Of a DNA stretch of 64,000 nucleotides, positions 42,949 to 52,776 are shown piece after piece. The notes beneath the pieces were generated by a model. The model had not been told where the DNA came from, did not search any database, and saw only the letters and a program-made list of their open reading frames with translations. The translations under genes and the position numbers were made by a program. The stretch is from the NCBI GenBank assembly GCA_017307955.1, contig JAFKFV010000011.1, positions 62,001 to 126,000 on the forward strand. The letters run 5' to 3'. Within the stretch, counting starts at the first letter, position 1; every line of letters begins with the position of its first letter. This stretch comes from Allobosea sp. (GTDB lineage Bacteria > Pseudomonadota > Alphaproteobacteria > Rhizobiales > Kaistiaceae).

Positions 42949-43740
42949 CTACTGCCGCACCGGGCAGCCGTCCGGGCGCGTCGCGGCGGCCCAGATGCCG
43001 GCCCCGGCGCAGCGCGCCTCGCGTTCCGCGGCGCGATATTCGTCGGGCGCATCCTCGGCCGGCGCCGCCCAGCCCTGCTCGACCAGCCAGGCGGCGAGAT
43101 CGGTCTGGCCGATGCGGCAGGAGGCCGGCTCGGCGCCTACATGCTCGACCGTATCGAGACGGCACTCGACGCCGCGCGCGCGGATCCGCTGGCGCAGCGC
43201 CTGCATCGAGAGAAAGGCGCAGTCGAAGCCGGGCTCGTCTGGCGCGGTGTGGCAGGTGCTGCCGCTGGCCGGCACGATGATGCCGTCGAGCTGGACCTTG
43301 CGGCCGCCGAGATTCATGATGCCGGCGCCGATCACGACGACCTGGCTATAGGTTTTCCATTGCGGGCCGCTCGGCGGCACTGCCACGGGTTCGGGTGCCT
43401 TCGGGGCCTCGCGCTCCAGGACGCCCGTGACGAGCGGGCCGGGGCTGATGCCGGGGCCGCCGACGATGCGCGGCAGGCTGCCGGGCGGCGCCTCCGGCGT
43501 GGTGGGGACGGTGCTGGTGACGAGAGGGGCGGGTTCGGGAAGCGGCCGCGCGATCTTGGGCGACGGCGTGATCGTCTCCGGTGCCGGCAAGGGGCGGCTC
43601 GCGGCGGCGATCGGCTGCGCCGGGGCCGATGCGCCCGCGCCGAGGCGCACGCTTTCCCCGCCATCCATCACGAGCGTGACGATGCCGGCGAGGATGACGG
43701 CGACGAGCAGCAGGGCGGCGATCTGCAGCGTGCGGGTCAT
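42949..43740 (-). CDS. Membrane-anchored SNase-like protein lacking nuclease residues
   Basis: A 263-aa protein with one N-terminal helix (IAALLLVAVILAGIVTLV), a long Pro-rich linker (about 45-130) and a C-terminal staphylococcal nuclease fold (GGRKVQLDGIIVP, then SMQALRQRIRARGVECRL, and DLAAWLVEQGWAAP). The catalytic pattern GIDAPE of active SNases reads GIIVPA, and the second arginine region (YGR) is replaced by VGAEPASCRI. Four or more cysteines may form disulfides. It is therefore likely a non-catalytic, membrane-tethered periplasmic protein. Its ATG overlaps the stop of the S24 regulator by 4 bases. Confidence 0.72.
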   Translation of the reverse strand: MTRTLQIAALLLVAVILAGIVTLVMDGGESVRLGAGASAPAQPIAAASRPLPAPETITPSPKIARPLPEPAPLVTSTVPTTPEAPPGSLPRIVGGPGISPGPLVTGVLEREAPKAPEPVAVPPSGPQWKTYSQVVVIGAGIMNLGGRKVQLDGIIVPASGSTCHTAPDEPGFDCAFLSMQALRQRIRARGVECRLDTVEHVGAEPASCRIGQTDLAAWLVEQGWAAPAEDAPDEYRAAEREARCAGAGIWAAATRPDGCPVRQ

Positions 43741-44387
43741 TGGCTGGCCCAGATGATCCTTGCGATCCAGTCGATCTCATGCGTCGCGAGACTGCGCGGC
43801 GGGTGGTCGGGATTGAGCGAGGCGAGCTCGACATGGGCCGCGTCGCGGCGGGCGAGAACCTTGGCCATGACCTCTCCCTGCTGCGTGCGGACGACGACGC
43901 GGTCTCCAACATGGCAGGGCGCGGTCGGCGAAACGATGATGACGTCGCCGTGCCTATAGAGCGGCATCATGGAATCACCTGAAACTTCAAGCGCATAGAC
44001 GCCTTCGGTATTGCGGCTCTGCGGAAAGGAGACCTCATACCAGCCTTGACCGGCCGGGAAGCCGCCATCGTCGAAGAACCCGCCGGCACCGGCCTGCGCG
44101 AAGCCGATCAGCGGCACCTGGCGGAAGGGCCGGTCGATCTCGGCAAGCGCCGCGCCCGTGCCGGCGACGATGCCGAGGAAGCGCTCGACCGACTCGCCGG
44201 TCGCCTCGAGGATCTTGGAGATGCTTTCCGTCGACGGCCAGCGCGGGCGCCCGTCGCTGCCGACCCGCTTCGAGCGGTTGAAGGTCGTCGGATCGAGGCC
44301 CGCCCGCTTGGCCAATCCGGACACACTGAGCGCATGACGCTCGGCGAGAACGTCGATGGCCGTCCAGATCCGTTCGTGTGACAGCAT
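43737..44387 (-). CDS. S24 family LexA/CI-like transcriptional regulator
   Basis: A 216-aa regulator. Residues 1-70 form a helix-turn-helix (ALSVSGLAKRAGLDPTTFNR, with SKRVGSDGRPRWPS following). Residues 90-216 form the S24 peptidase domain with nucleophile S139 (VSGDSMMPLYRHGD) and base K176 (GEVMAKVL). An Ala-Gly pair that could serve as self-cleavage site lies at FAQAGAGG (98-103). It may respond to RecA filaments as LexA does, or work as a stable repressor. GGAAGG precedes ATG 44387. Translationally coupled to the SNase-like gene. Confidence 0.86.
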   Translation of the reverse strand: MLSHERIWTAIDVLAERHALSVSGLAKRAGLDPTTFNRSKRVGSDGRPRWPSTESISKILEATGESVERFLGIVAGTGAALAEIDRPFRQVPLIGFAQAGAGGFFDDGGFPAGQGWYEVSFPQSRNTEGVYALEVSGDSMMPLYRHGDVIIVSPTAPCHVGDRVVVRTQQGEVMAKVLARRDAAHVELASLNPDHPPRSLATHEIDWIARIIWASQ

Positions 44388-44627
44388 GGCCGGACCTTCC
44401 GGATGAACGGGCCGGACCGGGGCGGATGCTCCCGGCGAGGCCCTGCCTTTTCTCCCCCGAGACGCGGCACAACGAGGCGCAGGAACAGGAATAAAATCCC
44501 CGCAAGCACCATGTATCCCCGCGAACGAACCGTGTCCAGCCGGCACCGCCCGCCTTGCCGCAGATCGCGCACGCGCCTTGCCGAGGTGCGGGGGAGCCGC
44601 TAGTTTTCGACAAGAACGGGACATTCC

Positions 44628-44972
44628 ATGACAGAAATCTACAAGATCGCGCCCGCGGCGCTCTGGCGCGAGGCGGAAGCGCTCGGCCGCTTCGAGGGCG
44701 CGCCGGTCGACCGCGCCGACGGCTTCATCCATTTCTCGGCGGCGGAGCAATTGCGCGAGACGGCGGCCCGCCACTTCGCCGGCATCGACGACCTGCTTCT
44801 CGTCGCGGTCGAGGCGGAGGCAATGGGGCCGGCGCTCAAATGGGAGCCCTCGCGCGGCGGGGCTCTGTTCCCGCATCTCTACGCACCGCTCGACCTCGCT
44901 CATGTCCGCTCGGTCGAGCCGCTGCCGCGCGGCGAGGACGGCGTCCACATCTTCCCGGCCGCCATCCCGTGA
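44628..44972 (+). CDS. DUF952 family protein
   Basis: A 114-aa protein: IYKIAPAALWREAEALGRFE, then GFIHFSAAEQLRETAARHFA, and LFPHLYAPLDLAHV. These are the hallmarks of DUF952, a small conserved domain with a fold like ADP-ribosyltransferase-related enzymes; its role is unknown. It overlaps pyrD by 4 bases and diverges from the S24 regulator. Confidence 0.88.
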   Translation: MTEIYKIAPAALWREAEALGRFEGAPVDRADGFIHFSAAEQLRETAARHFAGIDDLLLVAVEAEAMGPALKWEPSRGGALFPHLYAPLDLAHVRSVEPLPRGEDGVHIFPAAIP

Positions 44973-46036
44973 GCCTCTATCGCCTCGCCCGCCCGGCCAT
45001 CTTCCGGATCGATCCGGAAACGGCGCATGGCCTGTCGCTGAAGATGATCGGCTCCGGCCTGACGCGGGCCGTCGATCCGGCGCGCGACCCGCGGCTTGCC
45101 CGCTCCCTGTTCGGCCTCGAATTCCCGAATCCGCTCGGGCTCGCCGCCGGGCTCGACAAGAATGCCGAGGTCGCGGACGGGCTCTTGTCGCTCGGCTTCG
45201 GCTTCATCGAGATCGGCTCGGTGACGCCGCGGCCGCAGGCCGGCAATCCACGGCCGCGGATCTTCCGCCTCGCCGAGGACGGCGCGATCATCAACCGCCT
45301 CGGCTTCAACAATGCCGGCAAGGCGGCAGCGCGCGACAATCTCGCCCGCAGGCGGCGGCGCGGGATCGTCGGCGTCAATATCGGCGCCAACAAGGACAGC
45401 ACCGACCGCGCGGCCGACTATGTCGCGCTGATCGACGCCTTCTCCGATCTCGCGAGCTATTTCACGGTCAACGTCTCCTCGCCCAACACGCCGGGCCTTC
45501 GCGACCTGCAGGGCAGGGCGGCGCTCGACGCGCTGCTCGCCCGCGTCGTCGAGGCACGCGATGCGCAGCCGCGGCGGGTGCCGATGCTGGTCAAGATCGC
45601 GCCGGACATGGACGAGGCGGGGCTCGCCGATGTGGCCGAGGTGGTGATGGCGCGCCGGCTCGATGGCGTGATCATCTCCAACACGACGGTCTCGCGGCCG
45701 CCGCTCGCCGCGGCGACGCTGGCAAAGGAGACGGGTGGTCTCTCCGGAAGGCCGCTCTTCCGCATGTCGACGGTGATGCTGGCGCGCTTCCGCGGTCTCG
45801 TCGGGCCGGACATGCCGCTGATCGGGGTCGGCGGCGTCGACTCGGCCGAGACGGCGTTCCAGAAGATCGCGGCCGGCGCCGATCTCGTGCAGCTCTATAC
45901 CGGCCTCGTCTATCAGGGACCGGGACTGCCCGGCGAGATACTTTCCGGCCTCTCGCGCATCCTCGACCGCCGCGGCCTCGGCTCGATCGCCGAGGCGGTC
46001 GGCATCGAGCGCGAGCGCTGGGCCGCAGGCGGCTGA
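44969..46036 (+). CDS. pyrD: Quinone-dependent dihydroorotate dehydrogenase (class 2)
   Basis: A 355-aa flavoenzyme at the inner membrane that oxidises dihydroorotate to orotate in pyrimidine synthesis. N-terminal membrane-associating helices (RLARPAIFRIDPETAHGLSL) mark class 2. FMN and substrate motifs: NPLGLAAGLDKNAEV, GSVTPRPQAGNPRPRIFRL, VNVSSPNTPGLRDLQ with the catalytic Ser in the VNVSSPNTPG loop, and GVGGVDSAETAFQKI. It starts with GTG inside the stop of the DUF952 gene (GTGA). Confidence 0.95.
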   Translation: MSLYRLARPAIFRIDPETAHGLSLKMIGSGLTRAVDPARDPRLARSLFGLEFPNPLGLAAGLDKNAEVADGLLSLGFGFIEIGSVTPRPQAGNPRPRIFRLAEDGAIINRLGFNNAGKAAARDNLARRRRRGIVGVNIGANKDSTDRAADYVALIDAFSDLASYFTVNVSSPNTPGLRDLQGRAALDALLARVVEARDAQPRRVPMLVKIAPDMDEAGLADVAEVVMARRLDGVIISNTTVSRPPLAAATLAKETGGLSGRPLFRMSTVMLARFRGLVGPDMPLIGVGGVDSAETAFQKIAAGADLVQLYTGLVYQGPGLPGEILSGLSRILDRRGLGSIAEAVGIERERWAAGG

Positions 46037-46055
46037 CAAATGGATACACTTTGAT

Positions 46056-46082
46056 ACCGCCGCGGGAGGATCGCGCGGCGGT
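46056..46082 (+). terminator. Hairpin after pyrD, no T-run
   Basis: ACCGCCGCG (46056-46064) and CGCGGCGGT (46074-46082) form a perfect 9-bp stem around GGAGGATCG. It lies 20 bases after the pyrD stop. No T tract follows, so it may only stabilise the mRNA end or help Rho-dependent termination. Confidence 0.4.
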
Positions 46083-46148
46083 CCTCCGCTATCGCTGAGC
46101 CATGGATCGCCGGAAGCATTGGGACGCCGGCGCGATGAGGGCCAGGGC

Positions 46149-46673
46149 ATGCGCGGGGTTCGGGATTTCTTCTTCAGGTACGGGACGCCGCTGACGGCGG
46201 GCCTCTTCATCGTCTCGGCGGTCTCGGGCGTCGCGCTCTATTTCGGCTGGTCGCCGGGGCTGTTCCACGAGATGCACGAGGTGCTCTCGCTGGTCCTGCT
46301 CCTGCCCTTCGTGCTGCATCTGTGGCGCAACTGGCGGCCATTCCTCAACTATTTCCGCCATGCGGCAATGCCGATCGCGCTGGTCGCGAGCCTCGCCGCC
46401 GCCGCGGCCTTCGCCTATGGCGCCAGCGCGAGCGGGAGGAGCGGCGGCAATCCGGCGATGGCGCTGGTCGCGGCCGCGCAAGAGGCGCCGCTGGAAACGC
46501 TGGCCCCGGTGCTGAAGCTCGATGGCGCGACGGCGGTGAAACGGCTCGACGATGCCGGCTTCGGCCCCGTGGCGCCGACCGACACGCTGGCGGCGATCGC
46601 GGCGCGGAGCGGCCACAGCGCCTTCGAGCTCATCGCGAAGCTGACTGCGCCGGCTGCCGCCGCCGGCGGCTGA
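46149..46673 (+). CDS. DUF4405 domain membrane protein
   Basis: A 174-aa inner-membrane protein: helices at FFRYGTPLTAGLFIVSAVSG, a HEMHEVLSLVLLLPFVLHLW segment with paired histidines (family b-type heme-like or metal positions), and AMPIALVASLAAAAAFAYG. A soluble C-terminal domain follows (TAVKRLDDAGFGPVAPTDTL, then IAARSGHSAFELIAKL), reminiscent of small helix-hairpin modules in redox-membrane proteins. The start 46149 is preferred over a TTG at 46119. Confidence 0.7.
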   Translation: MRGVRDFFFRYGTPLTAGLFIVSAVSGVALYFGWSPGLFHEMHEVLSLVLLLPFVLHLWRNWRPFLNYFRHAAMPIALVASLAAAAAFAYGASASGRSGGNPAMALVAAAQEAPLETLAPVLKLDGATAVKRLDDAGFGPVAPTDTLAAIAARSGHSAFELIAKLTAPAAAAGG

Positions 46674-46682
46674 GGCTGAGCT

Positions 46683-48041
46683 TCAGTCCGCCTCGTCCCG
46701 GGGGCCGAAGGTCGCGGCGATGCGGCCGCGGCAGCGCCAGGCGAGCGTCAGCCCGCGCGCCGAGAGGAAGACGAGAAGCGCCAGCCACAGCCCGTCGGTG
46801 CCCAGCGCCGGCTCGGCCCACCACCAGACGGCCAGGAAGAGGACGAGCGAGGCGAGCATCATGTTGCGCATGTCGCGCGACCAGGTGGCGCCGATGAAGA
46901 CGCCGTCCATCTGGAAGGCGAGCACGCCGGCGATCGGCGTCGCCACCGCCCAGGGCAGATAGCGGCGGGCCATCTCGCGCACCTCCTCGTTGGCGGTCAT
47001 GAGATCGATGATCGCCGGACCGGCGAGCGCAAACACCGCCGCCGCGACGAAGGCGAGGCCATAGCCCCACAGAAGCGTCAGCCAGACCGAGCGCACGAAG
47101 GCGGCGCGGTAGCGCGCGCCGACCGCGCGGCCGGCATATTGCTCCGCCGCCGCCGCGAAGCCGTCGAGGAAATAGCCGCCGACGAGGAAAAGGTTCATCA
47201 GCACCGCATTGGCGGCGAGCGTGACATCGCCGAAGGCGGCGCCGCGCGAGGCGAAGAAGCCGAAAGCGAAGAGGAGCGCGAAGGAGCGGATCATGATGTC
47301 GCGGTTGACCGCGACCATGCGGATGATCGCCGCCCGGTCGAGCACGACGGCGCGCGCCGGCCGGTCGCGGCGGTCGAGCGATGGCAGGATGACGAGGAGG
47401 CCGAGACAGGCAGTGACCGCCTCGCCCACCGCCGTTCCGAGCCCTGCGCCGGCGATGCCCCAGCCAAAGCCGAGCACGAAGAGGACGGTGAGAGCGATGT
47501 TGAGGCCGTTCAGCACCGTCTGCAGGACGAGGCCGGCAGTGGCGCGCCCGAGCCCGACCAGCCAGCCGAGCATCGCGTAATTGGCGAGCGCGAAGGGCGT
47601 CGAGAGCAGGCGGATGTCGAAATAGGTCGTCGTCGCCGCCTGCACCGCCGGACTGCCGCCGAGCCCGGCAAGGGCGAGAGTGAGGATCGGCCGGCCGAGC
47701 AGGATGACCGCGACCCCGATCGCAAGCGCGATCAGCAGCGCGCGGAAGAGCACCGCCTGCATCTCCGGCCGGTCTCCGGCGCCATAGGCCTGCGCGGTGA
47801 GGCCTGTCGTGCCGCTCCTGAGGAAATTGAAGGTCGAGAAGATGAAGTCGAAGATGACGGCGCCGAGCGCCACGCCGCCGATCAGCGCCGCATCGCCGAT
47901 GCGGCCGATCACCGCCATGTCGGTGATGCCGAGCAGCGGCGTCGAGAGATAGGCGAGCGTCATCGGCACCGCGATGGCGAGGATGCCGCGATGGGTGACG
48001 GCGAAGGCGCGGCCGGCCGCGGGAGCGGATGCGTCGTTCAT
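46683..48041 (-). CDS. MATE family efflux transporter
   Basis: A 452-aa polytopic transporter with about 12 helices in two halves (IAVPMTLAYLSTPLLGITDM at the start, VNRDIMIRSFALLFAFGFFA halfway). The pattern ITDMAVIGRIGDAALIGGVA is typical of DinF-type MATE proteins. It exports toxic compounds in exchange for protons or sodium. It ends 10 bp from the stop of the DUF4405 gene. Confidence 0.92.
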   Translation of the reverse strand: MNDASAPAAGRAFAVTHRGILAIAVPMTLAYLSTPLLGITDMAVIGRIGDAALIGGVALGAVIFDFIFSTFNFLRSGTTGLTAQAYGAGDRPEMQAVLFRALLIALAIGVAVILLGRPILTLALAGLGGSPAVQAATTTYFDIRLLSTPFALANYAMLGWLVGLGRATAGLVLQTVLNGLNIALTVLFVLGFGWGIAGAGLGTAVGEAVTACLGLLVILPSLDRRDRPARAVVLDRAAIIRMVAVNRDIMIRSFALLFAFGFFASRGAAFGDVTLAANAVLMNLFLVGGYFLDGFAAAAEQYAGRAVGARYRAAFVRSVWLTLLWGYGLAFVAAAVFALAGPAIIDLMTANEEVREMARRYLPWAVATPIAGVLAFQMDGVFIGATWSRDMRNMMLASLVLFLAVWWWAEPALGTDGLWLALLVFLSARGLTLAWRCRGRIAATFGPRDEAD

Positions 48042-48175
48042 GGGGAGATCGCGCTGCTGGCGGCCGGTGCCGCCGCGATGAGGGAAGGGCCGAGGGATAG
48101 CCGCTTCGCGCTTCCCCGTCGATGCCGATATCGCGACGCTCTCGCAAGTTGCCGCGCCTGCGCTATCCTCGCCGC

Positions 48176-49072
48176 ATGCCGCTGCCGATCGTCCATCACG
48201 AGGCCTATACCGCCGAGATTCCGGCCGATCACCGTTTCCCCATGCGGAAATATGATCGCCTCGCCGCTCTGATCCGCGCCGCGGGCCTGGCCGAGGCGGG
48301 CTTTGCCCGGCCTGAGGCGGCGAGCGCGGCGGAACTCGCCCGCGCGCATGACGCGGCCTATGTCGACGCGGTGCTCGGCTTCGGCCTGCCGCCCGCGATC
48401 GTGCGCGAGATCGGGCTGCCGATGAACGAGACGGTGGTACGCCGCGCAGCGACGGCCGCCGGCGGCACGATCCTCGCCGCTCGGCTGGCGCTGGAAACCG
48501 GACTCGCCTGCAACACCGCCGGCGGCAGCCATCATGCCCGCGCCGAGCAGGGCGCCGGGTTCTGCACCTTCAACGATGTCGCGGTCGCCATCGGCGTGCT
48601 CCTCGCCGAGCGGCGCATCGAGACGGCGCTGGTGGTCGATTGCGACGTGCATCAGGGTGATGGAACGGCCGCCATCTTCGCGGGCGACGCGCGCGTCACG
48701 ACGCTGTCGCTGCATGGCGAACGCAACTATCCCGTCCGCAAACGCGCTTCGACGATCGATATCGGGCTTTCCGACGGGACGGAGGATGCGGCCTATCTAG
48801 AGGCGCTCGGCGCCATCCTGCCGCCGCTGCTCGATCGGCTGCAGCCGGACATCGTCTTCTACAATGCCGGCGTCGATCCGCATCGCGACGATCGCCTCGG
48901 CCGGCTGGCGATGAGCGATGACGGCGCGGCGCGACAGCATGGTCGTGGAAGCGGTGCGCTCGCGCGATCTGCCCTTGGCGGGCGTCATCGGCGGCGGCTA
49001 TGGCAGCGATGTCGAGGCCGTCGCACGGCGCCACCTGTCGCTCTTCCGCGCAGCGGCAGGCTACGCGGCCTG
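48176..49072 (+). pseudogene. Histone deacetylase-like gene with a frameshift
   Basis: The first 250 codons encode a class IV/AcuC-like deacetylase: SHHARAEQGAGFCTFNDV near 119 (active-site His pair), DCDVHQGDGT at 155-164 (metal Asp and His), and FYNAGVDPHRDD. After LGRLAMSDDG (about 48927) the frame changes; the expected end, including AGVIGGGYGSDVEAVARRHL, continues in the next frame to the TGA at 49072. One base is missing (or two added) near 48927. Without repair, the last 50 residues with the GGGY motif are lost. Either a true pseudogene or a sequence error. Confidence 0.75.
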
Positions 49073-49076
49073 AGAG

Positions 49077-49331
49077 TCAGAGGAGGCGGCGGATGGTCCG
49101 GCTTTCGCCCTCGGAGGCGGAGAGGCATTCCGGCGCGATATAGGGCCAGGACTGCACCTCGCAGCCCTTGCGCCCGCCGACGCCGGTACGCTCGAAACTG
49201 ACGGCCGCGGTCGGATCGGCGGTGCCATTGCCATGGCCCGTCGCCTGCGTTCCGAAGGCGGTCGCCGCGGTGGCGACGAGCGTCGCGGTTGCAAGAATGC
49301 CGATCACCCGGCGCCGATCGATGCTGATCAT
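49077..49331 (-). CDS. Small secreted protein
   Basis: An 84-aa protein with a signal peptide (RRRVIGILATATLVATAATA). The mature part is about 60 residues and contains a pair of cysteines in GCEVQSWPYIAPECLS, a pattern seen in several small secreted proteins of Hyphomicrobiales. Function unknown. GGGGGA precedes the ATG. It ends 4 bp from the deacetylase remnant. Confidence 0.62.
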   Translation of the reverse strand: MISIDRRRVIGILATATLVATAATAFGTQATGHGNGTADPTAAVSFERTGVGGRKGCEVQSWPYIAPECLSASEGESRTIRRLL

Positions 49332-49543
49332 GATCCCCCGCCGCCCTGCGGCGTCCCAATCTGAAAATCTGTTCCGCTCAATTGCGGTTCGCTTGTGCAA
49401 CGCGCGACCCTTGCGCCGGTTTCAAGCAGAAGCGTCGCCGCGGCGATGTGATGTCCGTCACGGTGAGCGCGCGGCATCGCGCGACGAGGTGCATTGCGCC
49501 GCCGGATCGTCTATGTGACGCCGATCGAGACGGGGATTGCGAC

Positions 49544-50224
49544 ATGACGGCTGAGAGCAATCGCGGGCGGATCCGCCTGCTTCTGGACACGGCGGATCGC
49601 GCGGCCTGGGAAGAATGGCTGCCGACCGGCCTCTTCCACGGCGTCACCACCAATCCGACGCTGCTCGCCGCCGCCGGCATTCCCTGCGAACTCACCTATC
49701 TCCGCGATCTCGCCGAGGCGGCGTTCGCGCTCGGCACCGGCGAGGTGCAGATGCAGACTTTCGGACGGAGCGCCGAGGCGCTGGAGGCGAACGGGCGCGC
49801 GCTGGCGGCGCTCGACGATCGCATCGTCGTCAAGGTGCCGATCACCCGCGAGGGCGCCGTCGCCGCGGCGCGGCTGAAGGCGGACGGCATCCGCATCACC
49901 ATGACCGCCGTCTATGCCGCGCACCAGGCGCTCAGCGCCGCCGCGCTCGGCGCCGACTATGCCGCGCCCTATCTCGGCCGCATGAACGATGCCGGCCGCG
50001 ACGGCGCCGGCGAGATCGCTGCGATGCAGGAAATGGTCAAAGCTGCCGGCAGTTCGATGCGGATTCTGGTCGCCAGCCTCCGCTCGGCCGAGGATCTCGC
50101 CAAGCTCGCGGTGCTCGGTCTCGACACCTTCACCTTCAGCCCCAAAGTCGCCGCCGCGCTGTTCGCCGATCCGCTGACGACCGCCGCCGCCGAAGCGTTC
50201 GAGGTCGCCGCCGAGACCCGCTGA
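49544..50224 (+). CDS. Transaldolase family protein (FSA-like)
   Basis: A 226-aa protein of the short transaldolase / fructose-6-phosphate aldolase branch. The Schiff-base lysine is K97 in RIVVKVPITREG; other motifs are DTADRAAWEEWLPTGLFHGV, TTNPTLL and AASLRSAEDL-like (RILVASLRSAEDLAKLAVLG). Cytoplasmic C-C bond transfer or cleavage on keto sugars. It lies 120 bp before phosphoketolase on the same strand, suggesting a common role in pentose or sugar phosphate metabolism. Confidence 0.83.
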   Translation: MTAESNRGRIRLLLDTADRAAWEEWLPTGLFHGVTTNPTLLAAAGIPCELTYLRDLAEAAFALGTGEVQMQTFGRSAEALEANGRALAALDDRIVVKVPITREGAVAAARLKADGIRITMTAVYAAHQALSAAALGADYAAPYLGRMNDAGRDGAGEIAAMQEMVKAAGSSMRILVASLRSAEDLAKLAVLGLDTFTFSPKVAAALFADPLTTAAAEAFEVAAETR

Positions 50225-50344
50225 GGGCGTTTTCATGACAAGCGCCCTTGATCATGGTCAAGGCCGGGCGCAGTCTGAGACCCTCTAGTGGCGGCCGGCT
50301 GCGCCTCGCCCCGGGAGCGCGGCCACCGCATGACGGAGGCGACG

Positions 50345-52723
50345 ATGACGCTGGACGGCCCGCTCAAGAAGGACGAGCTCGATCTCATCCATCGATATTG
50401 GAAGGCGGCTAACTTTCTCTCCGTCGGCCAGATCTATCTGCTCGACAATCCGCTGCTGCGCCAGCCGCTGACGCGCGATCACATCAAGCCGCGCCTGCTC
50501 GGCCATTGGGGCACGACGCCCGGCCTCAACTTCATCTATGCGCATCTGAACCGCGTCATCCGGGCGCGCGATGCCAATGTCATCTATATCTGCGGCCCCG
50601 GCCATGGCGGCCCGGGCATGGTCGCCAACACCTATCTCGAAGGCTCCTACAGCGAGATCTATCCGGACGTTGCCCAGGATGCCGACGGGCTCGCCAAGCT
50701 CGTCCGCCAGTTCTCCTTCCCCGGCGGCATTCCGAGCCACGCTTCGGCCGACACGCCCGGCTCCATCCATGAGGGCGGCGAACTCGGCTATGCGCTGGTG
50801 CATGCCTATGGCGCCGCCTTCGACAATCCCTCGCTGGTCGTCGCCTGCGTGATCGGCGACGGCGAGGCGGAGACCGGACCGCTCGCGGCGTCCTGGCACT
50901 CCAACAAGTTCCTCTCGCCGGTGCATGACGGCGCCGTGCTGCCGATCCTGCATCTCAACGGCTACAAGATCGCCAATCCGACCGTGCTCGGCCGCATGAG
51001 CGACGACGAATTGCAGCAGCTCTTTTCCGGCTTCGGCTACGAGCCCTTCTTCGTCGAGGGCAGCGACCCGGAGCCGATGCACCAGGCCATGGCGGCGACG
51101 CTCGACACCGCCTTCGAGCGCATCGCGGCCATCCAGGCCGAGGCGCGCGCTTCCGGACATGCGAGCGCCCGCCCGCGCTGGCCGATGATCATCCTGCGCT
51201 CGCCCAAGGGCTGGACCGGGCCGAAGGAGGTTGACGGCAAGAAGGTCGAGGGCTTCTGGCGCGCCCATCAGGTGCCGATCGCCAATGTCCGCGACAATGC
51301 CGGGCATCTGGCGCTGCTCGACGCCTGGCTGCGCTCCTACGAGCCGGAGACGCTGTTCGACGAGAAGGGCCGGCTGATGCCCGAGCTGGCGGCGCTCGCC
51401 CCTTCAGGCAACCGCCGCATGGGCGCCAACCCGCATGCCAATGGCGGCCTCCTGAAGCGCGAACTGAAGCTGCCGGATTTCCACGACTATGCGGTCGCGG
51501 TGCCCTCGCCGGGCGCGACGACGGCCGAGGCGACGCGCGTCATGGGCTCGTTCCTGCGCGACGTGATGGCGATGAGCGCCGAGACGCGCAATTTCCGCAT
51601 CATGGGGCCGGACGAGACGGCCTCGAACCGGCTCGACGCCGTGTTCGAGACGACCGACCGCGTCTGGATGGAGGGGATCGAGAGCTATGACGACCATCTC
51701 TCGCAGGATGGCCGCGTCATGGAGGTGCTCTCCGAGCATCTCTGCCAGGGCTGGCTGGAGGGCTATCTCCTCACCGGCCGCCACGGCTTCTTCTCCTGCT
51801 ACGAGGCCTTCATCCACATCATCGATTCGATGTTCAACCAGCACGCCAAATGGCTGAAGGTCTCGCGCGACCTCGCCTGGCGGCGGCCGATCGCCTCGCT
51901 CAACTATCTCCTGACCTCGCATGTCTGGCGGCAGGACCATAACGGCTTCAGCCACCAGGATCCCGGCTTCGTCGATCTCGTCGCCAACAAGAAGGCCGAC
52001 ATCGTCCGCATCTATCTGCCGCCGGACGCCAACACGCTGCTCTGGACGACCGATCACGTGCTGCGCACCTATGACCGCATCAATGTCATCGTCGCGGGCA
52101 AGCAGCCGGCGCCGCAATGGCTGACCATGGACGAGGCGGTGCCGCATTGCGAGGCGGGCATCGGCATCTGGACCTTCGCCGGCAACGAGGACGAGCATGG
52201 CGAGCCCGACGTCGTCATGGCCTGCGCCGGCGACGTGCCGACGCTGGAGACGCTCGCCGCCGTCGACATCCTCCGCAAGGCGCTGCCGCAGCTCAAGGTG
52301 CGCGTCGTCAATGTCGTCGACCTGATGACGCTGCAGGCCAAGGAGCAGCATCCGCACGGCCTCACCGAGCGCGAGTTCGAGAGCCTGTTCACCCGCGACA
52401 AGCCGGTGATCTTCGCCTATCACGGCTATCCCTATCTCATCCACCGCCTCACCTATCGCCGCACCAATCACCAGCGGCTGCATGTGCGCGGCTTCGTGGA
52501 GGAGGGGACGACGACGACGCCCTTCGACATGACGGTGATGAACGGGCTCGACCGCTACCATCTCGCGATGTCGGCGATCGAGCGCGTGCCGGGCCTCGCG
52601 GTCAGCGCGGCGGCGGTGATGCAGAAGCTGCGCGACAAGCTGATCGAGCACCACCGCTATGTCCGCGCCCATGGCGAGGACATGCCGGAAGTGCGCGACT
52701 GGGTCTGGCCGGGCAGGGGATAG
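50345..52723 (+). CDS. xfp: Phosphoketolase (xylulose-5-phosphate/fructose-6-phosphate)
   Basis: A 792-aa thiamine diphosphate enzyme that splits xylulose 5-phosphate or fructose 6-phosphate with phosphate to give acetyl phosphate. Hallmarks: GPGHGGPG at 84-91, the TPP loop [18 protein letters not shown] from 171, [20 protein letters not shown] in the middle domain and [15 protein letters not shown] near the end. The ATG at 50345 is preferred because CGGAGG sits just before it; the ATG at 50330 lacks good spacing. Lies after the transaldolase-like gene. Confidence 0.94.
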   Translation: MTLDGPLKKDELDLIHRYWKAANFLSVGQIYLLDNPLLRQPLTRDHIKPRLLGHWGTTPGLNFIYAHLNRVIRARDANVIYICGPGHGGPGMVANTYLEGSYSEIYPDVAQDADGLAKLVRQFSFPGGIPSHASADTPGSIHEGGELGYALVHAYGAAFDNPSLVVACVIGDGEAETGPLAASWHSNKFLSPVHDGAVLPILHLNGYKIANPTVLGRMSDDELQQLFSGFGYEPFFVEGSDPEPMHQAMAATLDTAFERIAAIQAEARASGHASARPRWPMIILRSPKGWTGPKEVDGKKVEGFWRAHQVPIANVRDNAGHLALLDAWLRSYEPETLFDEKGRLMPELAALAPSGNRRMGANPHANGGLLKRELKLPDFHDYAVAVPSPGATTAEATRVMGSFLRDVMAMSAETRNFRIMGPDETASNRLDAVFETTDRVWMEGIESYDDHLSQDGRVMEVLSEHLCQGWLEGYLLTGRHGFFSCYEAFIHIIDSMFNQHAKWLKVSRDLAWRRPIASLNYLLTSHVWRQDHNGFSHQDPGFVDLVANKKADIVRIYLPPDANTLLWTTDHVLRTYDRINVIVAGKQPAPQWLTMDEAVPHCEAGIGIWTFAGNEDEHGEPDVVMACAGDVPTLETLAAVDILRKALPQLKVRVVNVVDLMTLQAKEQHPHGLTEREFESLFTRDKPVIFAYHGYPYLIHRLTYRRTNHQRLHVRGFVEEGTTTTPFDMTVMNGLDRYHLAMSAIERVPGLAVSAAAVMQKLRDKLIEHHRYVRAHGEDMPEVRDWVWPGRG

Positions 52724-52738
52724 CCCGAACGATCTGGA

Positions 52739-52759
52739 TGGCCGGGCACGCCCCGGCCA
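52739..52759. terminator. Bidirectional hairpin between xfp and the VOC gene
   Basis: TGGCCGGG (52739-52746), CACG(C) loop, CCCGGCCA (52752-52759). It sits in the 53-base gap between two convergent genes, as expected for a shared terminator. The T/A tracts are short, so efficiency is uncertain. Confidence 0.45.
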
Positions 52760-52776
52760 TTGCCGTTCTCCGGCGC

